From NCBI GenBank assembly GCA_007115705.1, contig QXEO01001043.1:124001-188000 (forward strand): DNA of 64,000 nucleotides, read 5' to 3'. Position 1 is the first letter of the stretch, and each line of letters opens with the position of its first letter. Made by a program: the position numbers and the translations under genes. This stretch comes from Dactylis glomerata (lineage: Eukaryota > Streptophyta > Magnoliopsida > Poales > Poaceae). A model generated the notes under the pieces. That model worked only from the letters and a program-made list of their open reading frames with translations, made no database searches and was not told the DNA's origin. Below, piece by piece: positions 35,751 through 46,668 of this stretch.

Positions 35751-36665
35751 TCGCATTTTTGGGCTGGACTCATGGCAACGAAAAAGTTTTTCTTTGGTCT
35801 GGGTTCTTTTTTGATTAAGGATGGTTCGGAGGTACGGTTCTGGGAAGACAAGTGGCTTGGTAATGCCACTCTTCGGGAATAGTACCCGGCCTTATATTGC
35901 ATTGTGCGTCACAAAGGCGATACTATCGCCAAAGTGTTGGAGACATCTCCACCATCAGTGGCGTTTAGACGGGATTTGTCTGGGCAAACACTTGTAGCTT
36001 GGAATGCTTTACTTCAGCGTTTGGCAAACATCCAACTACAAGATATGCACGATGAATTCCGTTGGAACCTACACGAAACTGGCAAATTTTCAGTAGCTTC
36101 CATGTACAATGCTCTTATTTTACCTGATGTGCCAATCGATAAAATAAGTAATAATAAGCTCTGGAAATTGAAGATTCCATTACGGATAAAGGTATTTGGA
36201 TGGTACCTACATAAAGGAGTTGTTTTAACAAAAGATAGTCTTGCAAAGCGGAATTGGCATGGAAGTAAGAAGTGTGTTTTTTGTCATCAGGATGAAACAA
36301 TTAAGCACTTGTTTTTTCATTGTCGTTTTGCTAGATCTATATGTTCAGTCATCCAAGTAGCTTCAACCTTGTTTCCACCAAGCAGTATTACCAATGTTTT
36401 TGGGAATTGGCTAAATGGAATTGACAATAGGTTTAAAAAGCATATTAGGGTGGGAGCGATTGCCTTTATTTGGTCGCTATGGCTATGTAGAAATGATAAT
36501 GTGTTTAACGACAAAAACTCTTCTATCTTGCAGGTTATCTACAAAGCTACTGGTACACTCCGTTTGTGGTCGTCTCTGCAACGTCCACAGGATCGCGACC
36601 TTTATATGGAGGTCTGTGCACGTCTGGAAGCTATGGCGAGGGATACTTTTTCCCAACATGGATGA
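35751..36665 (+). pseudogene. LINE ORF2, C-terminal part with zinc-binding domain
   Basis: Continuation of LINE ORF2 after element 2, in the same frame. It starts with the SHFWAGLMATKKFFFG block typical of plant LINE ORF2 and has an RVT zinc-binding domain (about 36060-36330: LWKLKIPLRIKVFGW, CVFCHQDETIKHLFFHC). One stop (TAG near 35881, where CAG would fit) breaks it. It ends at TGA 36663-36665 and is followed by a short 3' UTR and A-tail at 36842-36848. Confidence 0.93.
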
Positions 36666-36848
36666 CCGCATAGCTTACGGATTGGCACTTCTAGTTAGAC
36701 ATTATTACAATTGCTCAACATGATATGTAATTTTGCCTTCATACTTTTACTTGAGACTCATTTTTGGGCTGTGTGCATCCTTGTTATGCAGAGGCCGGGT
36801 GTAAGCTTAATGACTATTAAGTAATAAAGAGCTCTTTATCGAAAAAAA

Positions 36849-36863
36849 AACAACAAACTATGT
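36849..36863. repeat. Right 15-bp TSD of the LINE
   Basis: AACAACAAACTATGT, identical to 5632-5646. The first bases overlap the A-tail, so the exact border is ambiguous by a few A's. Confidence 0.9.
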
Positions 36864-37118
36864 CATTTGAACTCTTACATCAAAAATCGAGACTAAGTAA
36901 AATCGGTATAAATTAAGTTTACCATTAGGATTTGGTAGTCGAATTTCGGACATGAACAATTAATCAAATAAAAATCAGCAACAAATTACATAGGTAACCT
37001 ATAATTTTCTTCAAGGGTCAAATTCGCGAGCTAAGGATTTGATCCCACATGCCAACAATCAGGATGCTATTTTATCGACATTCTTGCAAACCGAGTGAAA
37101 GAGAAGTTGATGAACATT
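36864..37118. other. AT-rich intergenic remnant
   Basis: The old flank of the LINE insertion, once continuous with the sequence left of 5632. No gene or further element recognised. Confidence 0.5.
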
Positions 37119-37149
37119 CACTGGTGGAAAAAGGGTCTTTGGTCCAGCA

Positions 37150-37365
37150 CCCAAATGTCATCTGTCCCGGTTTGGCTCGCCAATGGGGACCAATGACAGG
37201 CATTGGTCCCGGTTCGTGCCGTTTGGGGGCCGGTCCTGGTTCATTTCGGGGAATCAGTCCCGGTTTGTGGCATGAACCGGGACCAATGCCTCCCCAGCAT
37301 GGCACGTGGCTCTCTGCGGAGCATTGGTCCCGGTTCATGGCATGAACCGGGATCAAAGACCCTCC
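37150..37365. repeat. Left CACTA subterminal repeats
   Basis: At least six copies of TCCCGGTT or its complement within about 200 bases, in both orientations (for example near 37167, 37207, 37259, 37280, 37327 and 37346). Such arrays are the transposase binding sites of CACTA elements. Confidence 0.8.
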
Positions 37366-37671
37366 CCTGGCTATAAATTGATACACCCAGCCCTTTGCCC
37401 TTTGCCACAAAAATTTGCTGGATTGTGTGTGAGGTGTGGGTGCTAGCTTTTTTTTTCTTTGATTGCACACAAGGTGTTCGACGAAATGTCCATGCCACAT
37501 TTAAGTTCGCACAACACGGTATCCTCCGCCGAGGTTAGCAACCTTATCTTCTTCATCTGTAACTGATACAAAAATCTTGCATATGTGTCCATGCAGGTGG
37601 TCATTTCACTATTCATGATGATATTGTAATAGTTAATTATTATAACGCAGATCGATGCGCGGATGTGATGG

Positions 37672-40080
37672 ATGTACGGCGACCGACGCGATTCTGATTT
37701 TATTGCAGGCCTGTATAAATTTATCGATGTGGCTAAGGCAACCAAAGTGGATAATTTTATGCCTTGTCCCTGTGTCGACTGTCAGAATGTGACAGAGCAC
37801 TCTGCCCCGAGAATCCTTCAAAGCCATCTGCTTCGGAGAGGTTTCATGCCCGGATATTATTGTTGGGCCATGCACGGAGAAAGAGGGGTTAGGCTGGAAG
37901 AAAATGAAGAAGAGGATGATGACAGCTATCCTATGTCGCCTGAAGAATACGGTGATACTGCAATGGAAGACAATGAAGAAGAGGGAGGCGGCAATGAAGA
38001 AGAACAACGGGCATCGGATGAGCCCGCTGATGGTCTTGGTCGGGTCATTTCTGATGCAAAGCAACAATGTGATACAGAAAGGGAGAAGCTGAAGTTGGAG
38101 GCCATGCAAAAGGATCACAAAAAGTTGTTGTACCCAAATTGCGAAGATGGCAGCACAAAGCTCGGTACCACACTTGAACTGCTGAAATGGAAGGCAGAGG
38201 CTGGTTTATCTGACAAGGGATTTGAGAAGTTACTGAAAATAATGAAGCCGAAGCTTCCAAAGGATAACGAGCTACCCGAGACAACGTACGAAGCAAAGAA
38301 GACTATCTGCCCTCTAGGATTAGATGTGGAGAAGATACATGCATGCATTAATGACTGCATCCTGTACCGCGGTGAGAAGTACGAGAATATGGATAAATGT
38401 CCGGTATGCACTGCATGTCGGTACAAGATCAGACAAGATGACCCTGGTGATGCTGACGACGATGACGAGCCCCCCAGGAAGAAGGTTCCTGCTAAGGTTA
38501 TGTGGTATGCTCCTATAATACCACGGTTGAAATGTCTGTTCAGAAACAAAGAGCATGCCAGGTTGTTGCGATGGCACAAAGAAGAGCGTAAGAAAGACGG
38601 GAAACTGAGACACCCCGCCGATGGGTCGCAGTGGTGAAACATCGAGAGAAAGTACTCGAACTTTGCAGGTGACGCGAGGAACTTATGGTTTGGTCTAAGT
38701 ACAGACGGCATGAATCCTTTTGGGGAGCAGAGCTGCAGTCACAGCACCTGGCCCGTGACTCTATGTATCTACAACCTTCCTCCTTGGTTGTGCATGAAGC
38801 GGAAGTTCATTATGATGCCAGTGCTCATCCAAGGACCGAAGCAACCCGGCAACGACATTGATGTGTACCTAAGGCCATTAGTCAATGAACTATTGCAGCT
38901 GTGGGCAGAACCAGGTGTAAAGGTGTGGGATGAGCACAAACAGGAGCCATTTGACCTACGAGCGTTGCTGTTCGTAACCATCAATGATTGGCCTGCTCTT
39001 AGTAACATTTCAGGACAGTCAAACAAGGGATACAATGCATGCACGCACTGTTTAGATAAGACTAAAGGTACATATTTGGATAAATGTAAGAAGGTTGTGT
39101 ACCTGGAGTGTCGTAAATTTCTTCCGACCAATCATCAAGTAAGAAAAAAAGGCAAGCATTTCAACGGTGAGGCAGATCACCGGAAGAAGCCTAAGCTCCC
39201 TAAAGGTGCTGATGTATTTGGTATGGTGAAGGACTAGAAGTAATATTTGGAAAGGGTTCTGGCGGTCAATCTGTTCCGAAAGACCCCATTACCGGACACA
39301 CGGCCATGTGGAAGAAGAAATCTATATTTTGGGAGCTTGAGTATTGGAATGACCTAGAGGTCCGTTCTTCAATCGATGTGATGCACGTGATGAAGAATCT
39401 TTGCGTGAACCTGCTAGGCTTCCTAGGCGTGTATGGGAAGACAAAAGATACACCAGAAGCACGGGAGGACCAGCAACGTATCAAAGACCCATACAACAAG
39501 CATACTGATAAAGGCCATCAATACTTAAGCAGCTACGCTCTTACCAAAGCAGAGAAGGAAATCTTTTTTGAATGCCTGAACAGTATCAAGGTCCCGGCTG
39601 GGTTCTCGTCAAATATAAAGGGAATAATAAATATGGCAGAGAAAAAATTCCAGAACCTGAAGTCTCATGATTGTCACGTGATTATAACGCAGTTGCTTCC
39701 GGTTGCATTGAGGGGGCTTCTACCGGAAAATGTTCGAGTACCCATTGTGAAGCTATGTGCATTCCTCAATGCAATATCTCAGAAGGTGATCGATCGAGAA
39801 AGTCTGGAAAGGCTACAAAAGGATGTGGTCCAATGTCTTGTCAGTTTTGAGTTGGTGTTACCCCGTCCTTCTTCAATATTATGACGCATCTCTTAGTTCA
39901 CCTAGTCGATGAGATTTCCATTCTCGGTCCTATATTTCTGCACAATATGTTCCCATTCGAGAGGTTCATGGGAGTCTTAAAGAAATATGTTCGTAATCGT
40001 GCAAGGCCAGAAGGAAGCATCTCCAAGGGCTATGGAACAGAGGAGGTCATTGGGTTCTGTGTTGACTTTCTTCCACAAAA
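37672..40080 (+). pseudogene. TNP2-type CACTA transposase, broken
   Basis: Catalytic transposase of the CACTA element. The frame from 37672 opens with a Transpos_assoc domain (MYGDRRDSDFIAGLYKFIDVA, CPCVDCQN) and continues with an acidic linker and the Transposase_21 domain (38330-39230: KIHACINDCILYRGE, KVMWYAPIIPRLKCLF, LSTDGMNPFGEQ, CIYNLPPWLCMKRKFIMMPV). A TGA at 38635 (CGA expected) and a TAG at about 39235 break it. The match continues at 39306 (MHVMKNLCVNLLGFLG) into a DUF4218 region, with a frameshift near 39880 before LLVHLVDEISILGPIFLHNMFPF. Around 40065 the transposase sequence stops and the protease-like sequence begins, suggesting an internal deletion. Confidence 0.88.
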
Positions 40081-41190
40081 CTGGATCTATGCTGGATATA
40101 AACACCACCATTACGGTCATGGAGATGGCTTCTTACTGATTGAATTTCTAGAATTATTTCAGTTTTACCATCAAGACGCCCTCGACAAAACTATCGTCAG
40201 TGCCTATTGTCTGTAAGTATTATTAAGTCTTTCTAGCTCAGCTCATTCGTTGCTTGTATAATCTTACTCATCATTATACTAATTATATATGCAGAATGAA
40301 GATTCTCGAATGCGACCGAGGAGGAATCTTTGACCTTGGGTTCGTTGACTGCAATTTCGTTCATGAAGATACTCTAAAAAAAAAACCCAAAGAGACAGAG
40401 GATAACTTGGTACAATTGTTGAACTATTTCAGCAACAGAAGGGAAATACTATTTCCTTACAACTTCGAGTGAGTGTTACTGTCTTGTACACATTCTGTTT
40501 TCGCTTTACTCGATGTTAAGCGTATATTTGACTCGTTATGTCTGTGCAACTTCCACTTTATTCTGTTAATCATTAGTGTTGACGAAGGAGTAGTCAAAGT
40601 CATGGACTCAAAACGCACACCTTTAGGAAACTGGGCGAACATGCAGGAATGCCTCCAGAAGGCTTGGAAACGGTTCACCGCCAACACTAGGGGTGTTTGG
40701 AAGCCAGAGCTTATATTTCAACCATTGAATGTAAGTACTACTTGCTAGATCCGCGCATCTCTTTGATTCTAGTTTCAATACAATTATCATGCTTGATTCT
40801 TATTTTGATTGAACTCCGTTCTCGTAAAGTGCTTGAGGCAGGAAGCTGGGAATAACTTATGTGGATACTATGTCTGTGAGTTCATTCGCCAGACGACCAA
40901 AGAGAAGGGCGCAGACCAAAACTTCAAAAAACTTGAAGTACGATAAACAATAATCTCAACTTTATTTTATTACCATCAACTATGTTTAGTTTCATTCATA
41001 TATATTGATCCCCTTCTTTAAATTAGATCGAACGGATGCGGGACGGTCTTCTATCACGGGAACGCGTACAAGCAATTCTAGAGGAAATTGCCGGATTCTT
41101 ATTAGAACAAATCATAGATCCGAAAGGATAATACTATTACCCGGTTTATTTAGAAGGAAGTGTAAAAAAGAAGATGTAAAATCAAATTTG
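40066..41190 (+). pseudogene. Ulp1-like cysteine protease remnant of the CACTA element
   Basis: Several exon-like pieces resemble the C48 (Ulp1/SUMO protease) gene carried by grass CACTA elements: 40066-40214 (DGFLLIEFLELFQFYHQDALD), 40296-40470 (KILECDRGGIFDLGFVDCNF), 40553-40730, 40829-40935 and 41026-41130. The candidate triad is seen: His in FHFILLIIS (about 40555), Asp in KVMDSKRT (about 40600) and Cys in NNLCGYYVCEFIR (about 40856-40895). The N-terminal part is absent. The 3' splice site before FHF reads AA instead of AG, and a stop lies in the last exon near 41130. Probably dead. Confidence 0.7.
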
Positions 41191-41404
41191 TGTGAGTTAC
41201 CGTTTGTAATAGCGACCAAGCACGACGGATGAGACGATGAATATTAATAATATATTCGTGACCATGATGTGTAATATACATATATATAATGTGGTTTCTT
41301 CATTATTGCTGTATATATATAGCACCATTAAATTGAATACAATACACACCAAATAAAACCCTAATCCCTGAATGGAAAAAAAAACAAAAAAATCCTGAGA
41401 TCAA

Positions 41405-41580
41405 CGATCCCGGTTCGTGCTACGAACCGAGACCATTAACCTAGGGGGACCGCCCCTACAGCGCGTCCACGTGGAGACCTATCGGTCCCGGTTCGTGCTG
41501 GAACCGGGACCGGCATTGGTCCCGAGTAATGGATCCCGGTTCAGCAACCGGGACCAATGGCCCAAATAAACCGGGACCAT
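41405..41580. repeat. Right CACTA subterminal repeats
   Basis: Copies of TCCCGGTT or its complement near 41409, 41485, 41502, 41533, 41548 and 41570, the mirror of the left array. Confidence 0.8.
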
Positions 41581-41600
41581 AGACCCTTTTTCCACCACTC

Positions 41601-43265
41601 GTCGGGGGTGAGCCACCGCTCCCTAGTCCAGTGGATAGGCCTGTAACTGGAAACGGGGTGCCAACTGGCAGTGGAGAGCTGACATGGCGTACGAACACCT
41701 TTTGTACGATTTGAGTAGGACATGCACCATTGAACCGTCTATGTGGTGACAAAATTAAAACAAACCACCGGATTTTGCCACATATCGACATATCGTACGT
41801 ACCAGCGTCGTAGGCAGAGAATTTCGGATTCCGCTGCCACCGACAACGCGCGAGGAGAGAGATCCGCCACGCAAAAGCGGAAGCGCGCACCATCCACCCT
41901 TCCGTTCCACCAACGTCCCCCGATCGCGTGGCGGACGGCGAGCCACACCGGAAAAGCACGCGACAAAAACGGAACAGGCACGCGCACAGTCCCCCAGGCC
42001 GCTACGCGCGCCTACCCCGCGCCGCTCGCCTCCGTCATCCCCCACGCGCGGACAGTCCACCCAGGTCGCTGCGTTAGTGGGCCCACCGTCCGTAGAGGCC
42101 CGCGCGTCGGCGGGGCGAAGCTGGGGTGCGAGGCCGGGAGCGCGGCCACGCGGCGGGGCTCGCCGCCTCGGGATACCTGCGGCCAGCGCCTGGCGGGGCG
42201 CGGCGAGACGTGGAGGGACGGGCGGCGGCGCGATCGGGGCGGGGACGGACGGGGCGGACGGCTGGGAGCGAACCCCTGCCCACGGGCTCAGCTAGACTAG
42301 AGTCCTCGCCGCATCAGGACGACAAAGCTGGATGCGTCCACAGGGGAGAAAGCGCCGCGCTTTTGCATACGGGTCCAGCTCGTCTCGCAAAATGCTGAAC
42401 GGCGCCCTAGCTTCTTTTTTAGTATACCTTCACTTGAAGACCCATCGATCAAGACCACTCACACACCATAAACACTGCCGTGGAGGTTTAAGGTTGGTGA
42501 TGAAGTCAGTACATATGGGTGATTCGGTATCGACCGTTCGCAAAATGCTGAACGGCGCCCTAACGGTTTTATTCAACACATTGACACGTCATTTGATTCC
42601 AATTTGTTTGCTTTTTTCACTCATGGCGTTCTACGTGTTGCATTCAAACAAGCAAACTGTTTGAGCACCCCCAAAAAAATGTGTGATCTTAGGCAAGTGC
42701 CATTTTCCTAAGGAGTACTTGTTTAGTTGATCCAGAGGTGCCGAGTTGAAAGAACATCACTTGCATCTGGCTTTAGCAGGTGTCCACCATATACGTACAG
42801 ATAATGGCTACTCTGATGCCGGCAAGGTTGTTTAGTTTGCGGCTGTTGAGTTGTATTGAATGTGTTGAACTTAATTTAAATATTCCGTGGTGAGAACAAA
42901 ATCAAATATTATACGGAGTATGGTTGACTAAAATAAAAAAAATACAAATTAGTTGTGCATGCTGAACATTAATTGCCAAAGCAGCTATCATAACCGACAA
43001 TGGAAAAAGTATACAGAGTTCTGAAAGGTATAACCCTTCTTATGCAAAAAAGAACGTACATAGGGGTTTGTTTGCAATAACCCACGGTGGCGACGTCCAG
43101 AAAGAGCAAATGAAGAGGTTGGGCATGTCTAGGAAGTACATCCGAGCAACACAAGAAAGGAAGAGCCAATCAGAAATTAATCAGAGGGGAGACAGAGAAA
43201 CGTGCACACAATCAATAAGATATACTCTCCACAGGGACAACAAAGCGCAGGAGAGGGAAGAGGAA
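41601..43265. other. GC-rich upstream region of HY5
   Basis: 41860-42300 is strongly GC- and CpG-rich, unlike the surrounding repeats, and may be a CpG-rich regulatory zone or a decayed gene fragment; no protein is recognised in it. 42410-43265 is AT-richer and should contain the HY5 promoter and 5' UTR, but I see no convincing TATA box. An exact 24-base direct repeat lies in it (42386-42409 and 42539-42562). Confidence 0.5.
42386..42562. repeat. Two exact 24-bp copies 153 bp apart
   Basis: The same 24 bases, starting CGCAAAATGCTGAACGG and containing the palindrome GGCGCC, occur at 42386-42409 and 42539-42562. The sequences between and around them are not otherwise repeated. The spacer of 129 bases is not a recognised element. 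Confidence 0.8.
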
Positions 43266-45463
43266 ATGCAAGACCAGACGACCACCACGACGAGCTCGCC
43301 GCATTCGAGCAGCGACAGATCGTCCAGCTCCTCGCCTCACACGGAGTACCACCCCAAGGAAGGCACGCGCTCATCTCTATGGCCTATTATGCATAAACCC
43401 TGGTTATTATTATTGCTAGATTTCTCCACACGATCTTGTATCTTTTCGTCTCATTTTTGTTCTGTCCACTGGCGTAATCGAGAAGTCGATCCATCCAGAG
43501 CTGAAGCTTGTTCGATCGCTCTTGTTGGCGCGTTCCTCTTCTCTTCGAGTTTTGCCTTCTGCTTGTCTTGCACACAGAAGATATAGGATGCGCAATCAGC
43601 TTGGTTTCAGTATATTGTTTGAAATCTGAACGGCGGGCGGGCATGCAGGGATGGACAGCGACGATGACATAGGGAGGGTGCCGGAGTTCAGGCTCGACAC
43701 AGGAGGCCCATCGACGTCGGGAAGGGAGCAGCCCGCCGCCGGCGGGTCGTTGGAGCCCGCACAGTCGTCCGCGGCGGCGCAGGCCATCTCGCGCCGCCGC
43801 GGCCGCAGCCCGGCCGACAAGGAGCACCGCCGACTCAAAAGGTACTGTACGCTCTTCGATCCTACTGTATGCTCTCGTATCTCGATCGATGCAGACTAGT
43901 GCCATTAGAGTACTCGTGCCATTACTGGGTGCTAGCTAGACGGCCACAGCCCACAGTGTGATGGCATACCTGGTTCGACATTAATTTCACGTTGCTGTTC
44001 ATGCAAAGCGACAAACTGAAAACCCAAACTTACCTATTCACCCATTCCAAATACTCCAGTAGCAATCTAGCACGTACATGCATGCAAGTCCATATTAGCG
44101 CGTATGTTGTCGCTTTGCTTGAACGGTTGCAAAACTTTTCCACTGGTTATGATGTCAAAATAACTTTTCCACTTTTCAATTCTTTGTTGACAAGATGAGT
44201 AGTTTCCTAAACATTTCAACCATTTGAAAGAAGTTGATTGGCTTAGCTCTTTAACATAACCTAATTAGAGCCGCAGCGGGCAAATCTAATCTTGGGCAAC
44301 TCTATGGCTGGGAGAATCTCGATTCAATCATTAATTATTCTACGCTTAGGAAACTCCAGCAAATCTAATCTTTGCCAACTCTATGGAGTAGATTGACTGG
44401 GCTGTCTGATCACATATGAATTTGTAAGATTTTACAAGTTAGAAATATATTGATCATCATGCAATCCTACTGTTCTTGAGATTTATAGGCACATGTCTTT
44501 GTATTTGTAAAACCTACTGATCATTCGTTCGTGTAAAGTTAATTCACATAGATAACATATCCTAAATATTGGCTTTGCACAGTTGCACTTACTTTACACA
44601 AATTGAACATCATAAATTAAACACATACGAGAAACTAATGTATCATCTTTCTCCACCCTAATTGCTGTTGATGCGCCCTTTGTCTTGGTGATGGTGTCAA
44701 GTGTTGTGCATTATTCCGTGTTACATATGTTCTAGTATAGTGACAACCTCGTTGTTGCTATGTGAATTATACATAAGTAGCATTGTAGAAACCTATGTGT
44801 GGAGTGTTAAATCCAGATGGTTCACAACTCACATGTGTACACCTAATTAATTATGATCGTGATCCACTGGGGGCACGGGTTTTACCAATGTTCGACCCCT
44901 TTGTGTGGTTAATAGCGCTACTCCTGGCTTCGATTGGGATTATATCAGGAAAAGGGTACAATCTATGTTACAATGAAGATTTGGCGACACACCTCTCTAC
45001 CGAATTGCAAGGATAAAATAGGGGCGTTCTAGTTCTAGGTTCTAAACAATTTCGTGATGACTACATACCAATCTAGGCTGTTGAGGAACCGGGTGTCGGC
45101 GCAGCAAGCGCGGGAGAGGAAGAAGGCCTACATGGGTGAGCTGGAGACGAAGGTGAAGGACTTGGAGAACAGAAATTCAGAGCTTGAGGAGAGGCTCTCT
45201 ACACTGCAGAACGAGAACCAAATGCTTAGACAGGTATGTCTATGTTAACATAAATCATCTATGATCGAGGCATACCGCATACGTACACATGAGGTTAGAC
45301 CATGTATATTGATGACACACGCGGCACCTCTAGTTGTGTATATTCATGTGATCTTTTGGCTGGTTAACGTGTTGTCTAACGAATCTCCTGCTTGCAGATA
45401 CTGAAGAACACCACCGGTAACAGGAGAGGACCAGGTAGCGGTGCCGGCGCCGGGGACAGTTAG
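43266..45463 (+). CDS. HY5: HY5-type bZIP transcription factor
   Basis: Nuclear bZIP factor that binds ACGT-type promoter elements and promotes photomorphogenesis downstream of photoreceptors; COP1 marks it for degradation in the dark. Exons by eye: 43266-43362, 43649-43841, 45077-45233 and 45398-45463, 513 bp, 170 residues, close to the 168 of Arabidopsis HY5. The N-terminus is Ser/Thr-rich (MQDQTTTTTSSPH); an acidic SDDD casein-kinase-like site (residues 35-39) precedes the COP1-contact motif GRVPEF. The basic region LLRNRVSAQQARERKKAY (N101, R109, the N-x7-R spacing) runs into a leucine zipper (LETKVKDLENRNSELEERL) and the HY5 tail ILKNTTGN. Exon 1 would end at GAAG|GC, a GC-AG intron; all other introns are GT-AG. 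All domains are intact. Intron 2 is 1235 bp. Confidence 0.93.
44850..45015. other. Possible LTR fragment in HY5 intron 2
   Basis: The stretch with 'ggcacgggttttaccaatg' and the following 'ttcgacccctttgtgtgg' and 'agcgctactcctg' resembles the conserved inner end of some Triticeae Gypsy LTRs. No borders or TSD are visible, so this is a weak call based on wording of the sequence only. The short open frame across it is not a gene. Confidence 0.3.
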
Positions 45464-45526
45464 CCAGTAGCATCACCGTGTGACGTCCGGAAACATCTGT
45501 TGCTTAATTACTCTTCGAATGGATCG

Positions 45527-45532
45527 AATAAA
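45527..45532 (+). terminator. Candidate HY5 polyadenylation signal
   Basis: AATAAA 64 bases after the HY5 stop codon, the only canonical signal close to the gene. The cleavage site is not defined. Confidence 0.5.
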
Positions 45533-46668
45533 TGGCTAAATGTGCGTCAGTTCCCTGGATTAATTTAGTGTGTTTGTTAATTAATTAGATCGGTAAAGCG
45601 CTAGGAAAAAATATCTACTGCGCTATGTAATATGAGAGCTGAATTGGAACGCTTTAGTCCTAAGTAGTCAGGGGAGCCGGCACCTCACAATGTACCTACT
45701 GTTTGTGATCGAGCCCCACCGAACTTTATACATGCGGAACTGAATGTATATGTATGTAAAGCACGAAGATGTGCATGTATGTCTTATGTTTGTATGTGGC
45801 ATGGTCTAGTAGGGATGTGAGTTGTTGCTGGGTGCAAACTAAATTTGACCGTGAACTAAATTAAATATTGGCCCTTCGCCCACTTTCTACAAGGAAAGTT
45901 AGTTGCACCCAGTATGCTACTTAATTAAATTAGCTGATTTTGATAAATATCAAGAATATGAAAAATTAATCAGTTGTAGGCTTGCAGCTGATATGCACTA
46001 AAGAGGAAAAATCAGTTGTTGCAACTTAAAAAAATGCAGTTACACCCAAACCAGCACAAGCCTCTCTAAGTTAGATCCATCAGCTACGAAAAATGGACCG
46101 AGCTCTAAGCTAACTCTATTGTCGCTCGGCGAGGGCGAGGAAGATGGGAACCAGCCGGAGATGGAGGCTTGCCGGAGATGGGAACCAGTCAGAGATGGAG
46201 GCTTGCCGGCGGTGGGCGAAGGGTCGCCGGCGGGAGAGCTGACGGCGGCGTACGGCGGGGTGGCGGCGCGGGGGATTTGGCGAAACCCTACTGTCGCTCG
46301 GCTGGGAACGTTTCGATTTTTTTGTTTCCCGTTGTGGCACAGGGAGATATAACGTTTCGGTCAATCGGTGGCAACTCTGTAAATTTTGGAAACTGAATGG
46401 GCAAACCAATCTAACGGTTCGGTGGTTAAGGGAGAAGGTGCAGGAAGTACCTCTATACATGTTTCGTTCGCCCTGCCTATTACCTACTTTGGCTAGGGCA
46501 AAGTCAACGTTAAAAGCCACCCGTTTGTTTCCAATGTCTACCTTTTTTTTTGAAACAAGGCAAAAAATTGTCATTTTCATTTTAGTGAAAAGCTTAAAAA
46601 AAACGAAAACAAACACCCGCTTAGTAATCCCCATTTTTGTTATCAGGTGCATACATGCTGCTGAATTA
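45533..46668. other. Intergenic DNA with small repeats
   Basis: Two small structures are visible. At 45828-45915 the ends TGGGTGCAAACTAA and TTAGTTGCACCCA form an imperfect inverted repeat, possibly a tiny MITE. At 46143-46210 a GC-rich 34-bp unit (gatgggaaccagccggagat...) is repeated twice in tandem. 46220-46320 is GC-rich and open on both strands but I recognise no protein. Confidence 0.5.

Larger units (their letters stand above)
5647..36848 (+). mobile_element. L1-type LINE split by nested LTR elements
   Basis: One LINE insertion is recovered from three segments: 5647-9358 (5' end and ORF1), about 24811-27413 (ORF2 endonuclease and reverse transcriptase) and 35751-36848 (ORF2 C-terminus, 3' UTR and A-tail). 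The outer ends are fixed by the 15-bp duplication at 5632-5646 and 36849-36863. Removing the inserts leaves about 7.4 kb, near full length for a plant L1 element. Only the stretch covering the ORF1 stop, the inter-ORF spacer and the first residues of the endonuclease is missing, lost at the 24362-24811 junction. It ends 'taataaagagctctttatcg' plus A's. Confidence 0.92.
37119..41600 (+). mobile_element. CACTA (En/Spm-type) transposon, decayed
   Basis: Starts CACTGGTGGAAAAAGGG at 37119 and ends CCCTTTTTCCACCACT at about 41600, the complementary CACTA end with one or two changes at the very tip. Both subterminal regions hold many inverted and direct copies of a GGTCCCGGTT motif. The interior carries a broken TNP2-type transposase and the remains of a Ulp1-like protease gene, the gene pair known from Triticeae CACTA elements. 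I could not define the 3-bp TSD because the right tip is mutated. Confidence 0.9.

Noticed and set aside
41860..42300. A GC-rich gene immediately upstream of HY5
   Set aside because: Several overlapping frames on both strands, none with recognisable protein sequence or exon structure.
44795..45016. A 73-codon open frame with a hydrophobic stretch inside HY5 intron 2
   Set aside because: It lies wholly in an intron, has no recognised relatives and overlaps a likely LTR fragment.
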